From contig ML986710.1 of the NCBI GenBank assembly GCA_010094045.1, positions 81,125 to 145,124 on the forward strand: a DNA stretch of 64,000 bases, in the 5' to 3' direction. The notes under the pieces are model-generated. The model did not search any database and was not told the DNA's origin. It was given only the letters and a program-made list of their open reading frames with translations. Of the stretch, positions 58,200 through 64,000 are shown piece by piece. How positions within the stretch are numbered: the first letter of the stretch is position 1; each line of letters begins with the position of its first letter. The stretch is from Lojkania enalia (Eukaryota > Ascomycota > Dothideomycetes > Pleosporales). A program made the translations under genes and the position numbers.

Positions 58200-61100
58200 A
58201 TAAGGTATATATATTTATTAATAGTAGAGTAATAAAGAATTTTATAGCTAGTAATTATATTGCTAGAAAAGAAATACTTATAGTATAACTAGAACAACCT
58301 TATATAATCTAAACTATAGAGGGAAAAGTCTTCTAGAAGAAAGTTATATATACTATAGAACTAGGAGAGTTCGAAATCCTAGAAATAATCTAATAAGAAC
58401 AAATCTTTTAAATTGTAGAAATTACTAACTATAATATTATCTTAGAGATTTTATAGTTAAGAAAGGAAAATCTTTAGATAAACTAGTAAACGGGATAAAT
58501 TATCCTTAAAAACTCTAGCTAGCTAGTTAAGAAACAACTTATTATAATAGTAAAAGAAGTAGTAAAAGAATTATTCTTAATAGAAAACGTATTATATAAT
58601 ATACCTAAAGAATACTAATACTTAATAAAATAATTTTAAGAACTACTATAATACCTACCTAAATATAGAGAATATAATTATAAAATTAAACTATAACTAG
58701 AAAAAAAACCTAGATACGGATTAATATATAGCCTAATATTAAGGGAAGTAGAGGCTCTAGAATAATATATAGACGAGCACCTAAAGAAAGAAATAATCCG
58801 AGAATTAAGCTTACTAGTAGTATACCCTATATTCTTTATAAATAAGAAAGGAATAATAGACCTATAAATATACGTTAATTATTATACTCTTAATAATATT
58901 ATAATTAAAGATTAATACCCTTTACTACTTATCTATAACTTAAGAGACTAATTAAGGGAAGTTACTATCTTTATAAAATTAGACATCTAAAATATATACT
59001 ACTAGATTTATATTAAAGAAGAAGATAAATAGAAAATAGTATTTAGGATAAAAAAGAGACTTTTTAAATACCTAGTTATACTATTTAGGCTTACTAATAT
59101 ACTAGCTACTTTTTAAAAACGAATTAATAAGGTACTAAGACCCTATCTTAGATAATTCTATATAATATACTTAGATAACGTTTTTATATATTTAAAAATA
59201 AAGTAAGAATATAAGAAATATATCGAATAAGTACTACGCATATTATAAGTAGTAAAATTGTACCTTAAGGTAAGGAAATATAAATTCTATACTATATAAA
59301 TAGACTACTTAGGATTTATTATTAAACTAGAACAACTATAAATAGACTTAAATAAATTAGTAGTAATTAGAGACTAGCTAACTTTAAAGTTAATTAAAGA
59401 TATCTAATCCTTTATAGGATTTTATAACTTCTATTAAACCTTTATAGATAATTAGATTAATATAACTATACCCTTAATACAACTATTAAGAAAAGATATT
59501 ACTTTTATATAGGAAAACGAATAAGAAAAAGCCTTCTAAGAAGTTAAGAAATAATTCTAATAAGAACTAGTACTAAAACTCTACGACCTAGAAAAGAAAG
59601 CTTTTATAAAAACCAACGTATTAAAAATAAGAATAGCCGGAATCCTTATATAAATCTATAATAGAAAATAATATCTAGTAGTATACTACTTATAAAAACT
59701 TATACTAGTAGAAATAAATTATAATATATATTACTAAGAACTCCTAGCTATTATAGTATATTTTAAGGAATGGTGTATATACTTATAAGGAGTAAAATAG
59801 TAAACTAAAGTCTATTACAACTATAAAAACCTTACTACCTTTCTTACTACTAAAATTCTTACCCCTAGGTAGGTTAGATAGTTATAAGAACTAACTATAT
59901 TCGACTTTAAGATTATCTATATTAATAGAAAACAAAACTAAAGAGTAGACGTATTAAGTAGACTACTAGAATATAAGTAAGAGAAAGGAACTATAGTTAT
60001 ACTACTAAGAAAATAATAAGATAGAAGTATAGTATATAATTATCTAAGACTCGCAGTAATAACTATTACTAAAGAAGTAAGCTAGATAATACTAATTAGG
60101 TTAGTAATAGATAGAATACTTAGAGAATTCTAAGAATAAGAACTAGAATAGGTAGATAGACTACTATACGTCTATAATCGAATCTACATACTAGTTAAAG
60201 TTAGAAAAGAATTTATTAGACAATTCTATAAAGCCCCTATATATAGATATTAAAGAATAGAAAAAATGCTAGAACAAATCCTTAGAGGATTCTACTTTCT
60301 TAAAGTAAGGGAATAGATAAAGAATATATTATAAGAATACGTAGACTACTAATAGAATAAATCTAATAGATATATACTCTATAAACTACTATAGAATCTA
60401 GAAATACTAACTAGACTATAAATAGAAGTTACTATAGACTTTATTATTAAGCTACTAAAATTAAACAACTACTCTAAAGAAGAAGTATATAACTCTATTA
60501 TAATAATTATAGATAGACTTATAAAATATACCTACTTTATTTCCTATAATAAAGTATTATTAGTAGAATAAGTTGTAAACATCTTTCTAAAATAGATTAT
60601 TATATAATATAAGGTACTATAAAAGATAATTATAGACTAAAATACTAAGTTTACTTTAAAGTTTTAGTAAATAATTATAAACTTACTAGAAATTAAATAT
60701 AAGATATCTACAGTATTTTACCTATAAATAGATAGATAGATAGAATAAATAAACTAAATAGTAGAGTAGTACTTATAGTACTACCTTAACTATAAATAAA
60801 ATAATTGGGTAATACTACTACTAATAATATAACTTACGTATAATAGTACTAAATATAGTATAACCGAAGTATTACTATTTATAGTAAACTATAGGTATAA
60901 ACTAAAAACCTATAATACCCTAATTAAAGTAGTATTATAAATACTATAGGTATAGGAACGAATCGAGATTATTTAATAAACGTAAGACTTACTAAAGAAA
61001 GACCTCTAGTTCCTATAATATACTATAAAGAAATACTATAATAAGAGATATAAATAACTATCTTACTTTAAAAAGAGAGAAAAAGTTTAGCTACTATAAC

Positions 61101-61440
61101 GAAATATTTAAAGTAAATAACTAAGTAGTAAACTAGATTATATTAAAATTAGACTATACGAGATTAAGGAATAAATATTACCTATAAACTATTAACTTAA
61201 ATTATCTATAACTATAAAAATCTATCTAACTTTCTATATTATATTTATAAAAAAGGTACTCTAAGATACTAAACTAGTAGTATATAATATAAACGTGTAT
61301 AGAGAAGACTAGGAATAGAAAATTAAGAGAATAATAAAATATAAGATATAAAATAGCAAATAATACTATCTAATTAAATAGTTAAGAGTAGATAAATATA
61401 GGAACTTATAGAATAATACCTAGGAACTAGAAGAAAACTT
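58200..61440 (+). pseudogene. gypsy pol relic with chromodomain
   Basis: In order: an aspartic-protease region (about 58205-58500) and reverse transcriptase at about 58690-59120 (YIDEHLKKEIIRELS, LVVYPIFFINKKG, then ILFRLTNILATF). RNase H is about 59500-59980. Integrase is about 60200-61000, with RIEKMLEQILRGFYF and IIIIDRLIKYTYFI. A chromodomain-like end follows at about 61355-61440, where stops replace the Trp residues expected in the aromatic cage and in TWE-x-EEN. The chromodomain marks a chromovirus, whose integrase targets heterochromatin. Stops occur throughout. Confidence 0.8.
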
Positions 61441-62754
61441 TAGCTCTATAGTATTACAGGTATATTATAAAACCCGAATTTATAAAAGAAATCTAGAAAT
61501 AGTATAGTAGGATTAAATAGTATTAGCTATATTATAAGAGGTAACTCTACTTTAGGAAGAAGACCTACCTTATAATCCACCTCTTTTTCTTCCTTAAACT
61601 ACTCCTATGCACGTTTATAACCCTCCGTCTATCTATACTTTACTTATTTACAAATCTTATAAAAACGCTGAATTTTTATATAAGCCGCTACTACCTTATT
61701 AAAAAGTTATTCTAACTCTTCTTAGGTTAGATAAATTTTCTTCTCTAGTTTTATAACTTTAGTATCCTACTTTACTATTAGAAAGAATTAGGAATGAACT
61801 AGTAGTATAGAATTGTAATATATAAGCTATTTAAGTATTATAATCTATATTATATAATAAATATATACTAGTATAAAGGTATTCTAAATAATATAATTTC
61901 TTAGGTATCTTCTTCTTATCTATCTTATAAGTTAACCTCTTATAAGAATACTGGAAATAAGGTATAATAGTCTCGCCTAAACGGTCTATATAATTAGTAT
62001 AATAGTATCTACTTAGAGTTAAATAATAAAGGGAAAATATTAGGAATAATATATTTTATAAACGAGTCGCTTACCTAAGTAAGTTATCTACCTTATTAAC
62101 TATCTCTATATTTAGAGGCGTATATTATAATAATACCTATAGATATTACTATAATAATTTAATAGGGGATAGATATATTATTTATCTACTACTATATAAG
62201 TTCTAGTATTATATCTAGACTTACTACAGCGGCTGTAGTACTTCTAGTATAATATACCTACTCTTCTATACTTCCTATCTATACGTACTTTATCCTCTAG
62301 CTACTTATCTACCTTCTTTTAAGCAGCTATCTCAGCAGCTTTAGCTTTAGTAAGGTTACCTTACTTCTATAGAACTTTTTTTAATCGCTTTTTATACTGC
62401 GATAGAGTTTTATTTACTTTCTAAAGCTAATTAATCTAATACTAAAATAGTACGCATAAATAAACTATCTATATAATACCTTTAGTAAGTAAATTAAAAG
62501 AATTATTAATTATAATAGGTAAACTATTCTAATATCTAGTAATATAGTCTTAAATTAGTATTATTTAAGACCCTAGTTTAACAGTATTAGTTGGTGTTTT
62601 TAACTCCTAAAGGCAACTAGCTACTAGTAGTAGTAATAGAGTACGAAGCTTAATATTAAGCTTTAATAATACTATATTAAAATTATATAGTATTAGACTA
62701 GTACCTTAAAAGCTTGTATATATATTAGTTTTAGTAATAGAGTACTAATATGCT

Positions 62755-63512
62755 ATATAAAAGGTTAGTAGAAAGTTAAACTTTATAATATAGTAGATAC
62801 TAGCTTATATAAGCTTATTAATCTTACGCCTATATGCTTTCTTTAATAGTAAGAAGTAGCCTATATCTAAAGGCTGTAGTAGATATAATAAATATGCCGG
62901 TATATATAATAGAATAATATCCTTCTCTTTATAGAGCAGCTAAAATTTAGTAGACCTATAGCTCTTATAGCTATTAATAACTAGTAGATAATAAACGCCT
63001 ACTATATACTACCTTATATACTAATTAAAACGCTTTAGCTATTTAATTACAAGCTTATTATTTATCTATCTACTATTACTTAGTACAATTACTCCTCTAA
63101 ATAGTATATCATCGCCCTAATACTATATAGAGAGGTGCTGCTTACTAGTAAAGATAATAAATAGTAGGATAGTATTACTATAAGCGCTAATAGCCTAAAT
63201 AACTATTATCTACTTATAATCACCTAGCTGTAGTAATTTTAGTCGACTAGCTAATAGCTTAGTACTAGTAACTACCTTACTAGTAGATATAATATCTATC
63301 TAGAAGCCTATCTTATTAAAATTATAGATATTATTATTAGTAATACTATACTTTACTTTAGTATTATATACTAGGTTAAACTAGCTACTAATAACTTTAA
63401 GATCCTTATAAAGAGCTCTTTAATAGTTATATTTTTAATAGAAGTATATTTTAAGCTTAAGAATACGATTAATAAAGTTTATTAGCTAGTTTTTACCGAC
63501 CTAGTCTATAGA
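62755..63512 (-). pseudogene. Fot1/pogo-type DDE transposase relic
   Basis: On the minus strand, reading through stops gives a CENP-B/Tc5-like part (INFINRILKLKIYFY, then RALYKDLKVISS). The first catalytic block is IYNFNKIGF, expected N-x-D-E-x-G-F. The second Asp block is YYLLVINSYKSYRSTKF, expected LDGHGSH. The third region is LLYIPAYLLYLLQPLDIGYF. The order and the LLQPLD-x-G signature identify DDE_1 (pogo/Fot1) transposases. Catalytic Asp codons read as Asn, as G-to-A mutation would give. I could not find the terminal inverted repeats or TA duplications, so the element ends are unknown. Confidence 0.78.
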
Positions 63513-63668
63513 GTAAGCTCTAAGTAAATAGTTAGCTATATCTTATATACTATTAATTATAGGAGGGTATCTACGAGATAATAGGTCTAGTATATACTAT
63601 ATTATAGTTGATTCTTCTAGCTTTATAAGCTTCTTTAAATTAGGCTTATAATCGCGTTATAAAGGTTT

Positions 63669-63954
63669 TATAATAATATAAAGAAATCGTTCTACGAAAA
63701 GCTTTATATACAACCTTATCCCAAAGCTTTTCGCTTATCTTATTTTACCCCCAGTTCTACCTCTTTTCCCTTCCGTATATAGTTGCATACTCCCTTATAA
63801 GTAGCTTAATAGTTCTTCTATATCCTTTTATATAAGGCCTATAGGTGTTAATAGAATTTCTAGGTCCCTAAACCCCTATATACTCCTATATACCTCTAAG
63901 TAGATTCGTGCTATATTTAGACCTATTATCTTACCTGTACTATTATATTATATA
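63669..63954 (+). repeat. 3' LTR of the gypsy element
   Basis: 286-bp direct copy of 49980-50265. Its first bases read TATAATAATATA where the other copy has TGTAACGATGCG, all transition differences, which illustrates the RIP-like pattern. Confidence 0.8.
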
Positions 63955-64000
63955 GAAGAACTTAATACTACTAGTAATAGCCTCTTTAATAATATCGTAT

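Larger units (their letters stand above)
49980..63954 (+). mobile_element. Ty3/gypsy chromovirus, RIP-decayed, interrupted by other elements
   Basis: Two 286-bp direct repeats (49980-50265 and 63669-63954) enclose gypsy coding relics in order on the plus strand. These are gag and zinc knuckle (51.2-52.0 kb), then, after a nested copia element, protease, reverse transcriptase, RNase H, integrase and chromodomain (58.2-61.4 kb). Minus the 5.1-kb copia and the Fot1-like relic, the element would be of normal gypsy size. Stops lie where Trp or Gln codons are expected, and remaining differences are C-to-T or G-to-A. No clear target duplication is visible at the ends (CTATA on the left has no match on the right), so the right LTR may belong to another copy. 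Confidence 0.75.

Noticed and set aside
63955..64000. A target duplication for the gypsy element
   Set aside because: The base run after the right LTR does not match CTATA before the left LTR; one T/C variant can be forced only by moving the LTR end.

Overview
The window is nuclear DNA of a filamentous ascomycete (Pezizomycotina). The signs are short spliceosomal introns (46-113 nt, mostly GT-AG), fungal-only families (Zn2Cys6 factor, HET, NLR with TPRs, CorA-like, DUF6601, DUF1996, a 6-methylsalicylate-synthase-type PKS, LAP1, tannase) and a block of retrotransposons whose decay looks like repeat-induced point mutation (RIP). A leotiomycete would fit, but the sequence alone does not prove the class.

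Layout. 1-1.6 kb is the 3' end of cohesin SMC3. 3.9-5.3 kb is a Zn2Cys6 transcription factor. 7.4-17.8 kb is an allorecognition-like island: a decayed NB-ARC/TPR (NLR) gene split by a solo LTR, a CorA-like membrane protein and an intact HET-domain protein, with near-identical 149-bp solo LTRs at both edges. 18.8-21.9 kb holds two minus-strand hydrolases, a tannase/feruloyl esterase and a secreted M28 leucine aminopeptidase. 22-25.7 kb is almost empty. 25.7-37.5 kb is a compact secondary-metabolite locus: a six-exon, 1777-residue partially reducing PKS of the 6-MSA synthase type, a divergent FAD monooxygenase of the salicylate-hydroxylase type, and a secreted tyrosinase. 38.1-39.4 kb is a decayed gene. 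Next come DUF6601 (40.4 kb), a new 100-residue secreted protein with eight cysteines (42.4 kb) divergent from a DUF1996 protein (43.4 kb), a decayed ankyrin-like gene (45.5-47 kb) and a stand-alone secreted cellobiose-dehydrogenase-type cytochrome domain (48.4 kb).

From about 49.1 kb to the end the DNA turns very AT-rich. It is a nest of dead elements: a Ty3/gypsy chromovirus (286-bp LTRs at 49980 and 63669) into which a complete Ty1/copia element (52764-57873, 5-bp target duplication) inserted in the opposite orientation, plus a Fot1/pogo transposase relic. Stops sit where Trp and Gln codons are expected, as RIP would leave them.

How the genes may work together. The best-supported functional unit is PKS + monooxygenase + tyrosinase. 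It predicts 6-methylsalicylate, then oxidative decarboxylation to 3-methylcatechol, then oxidation outside the cell to an o-quinone. The chemistry is inferred from families and gene order. Two families of short LTR-like elements (149 and 160/161 bp), with mostly perfect 5-bp target-site duplications, are the clearest structural find outside the genes.
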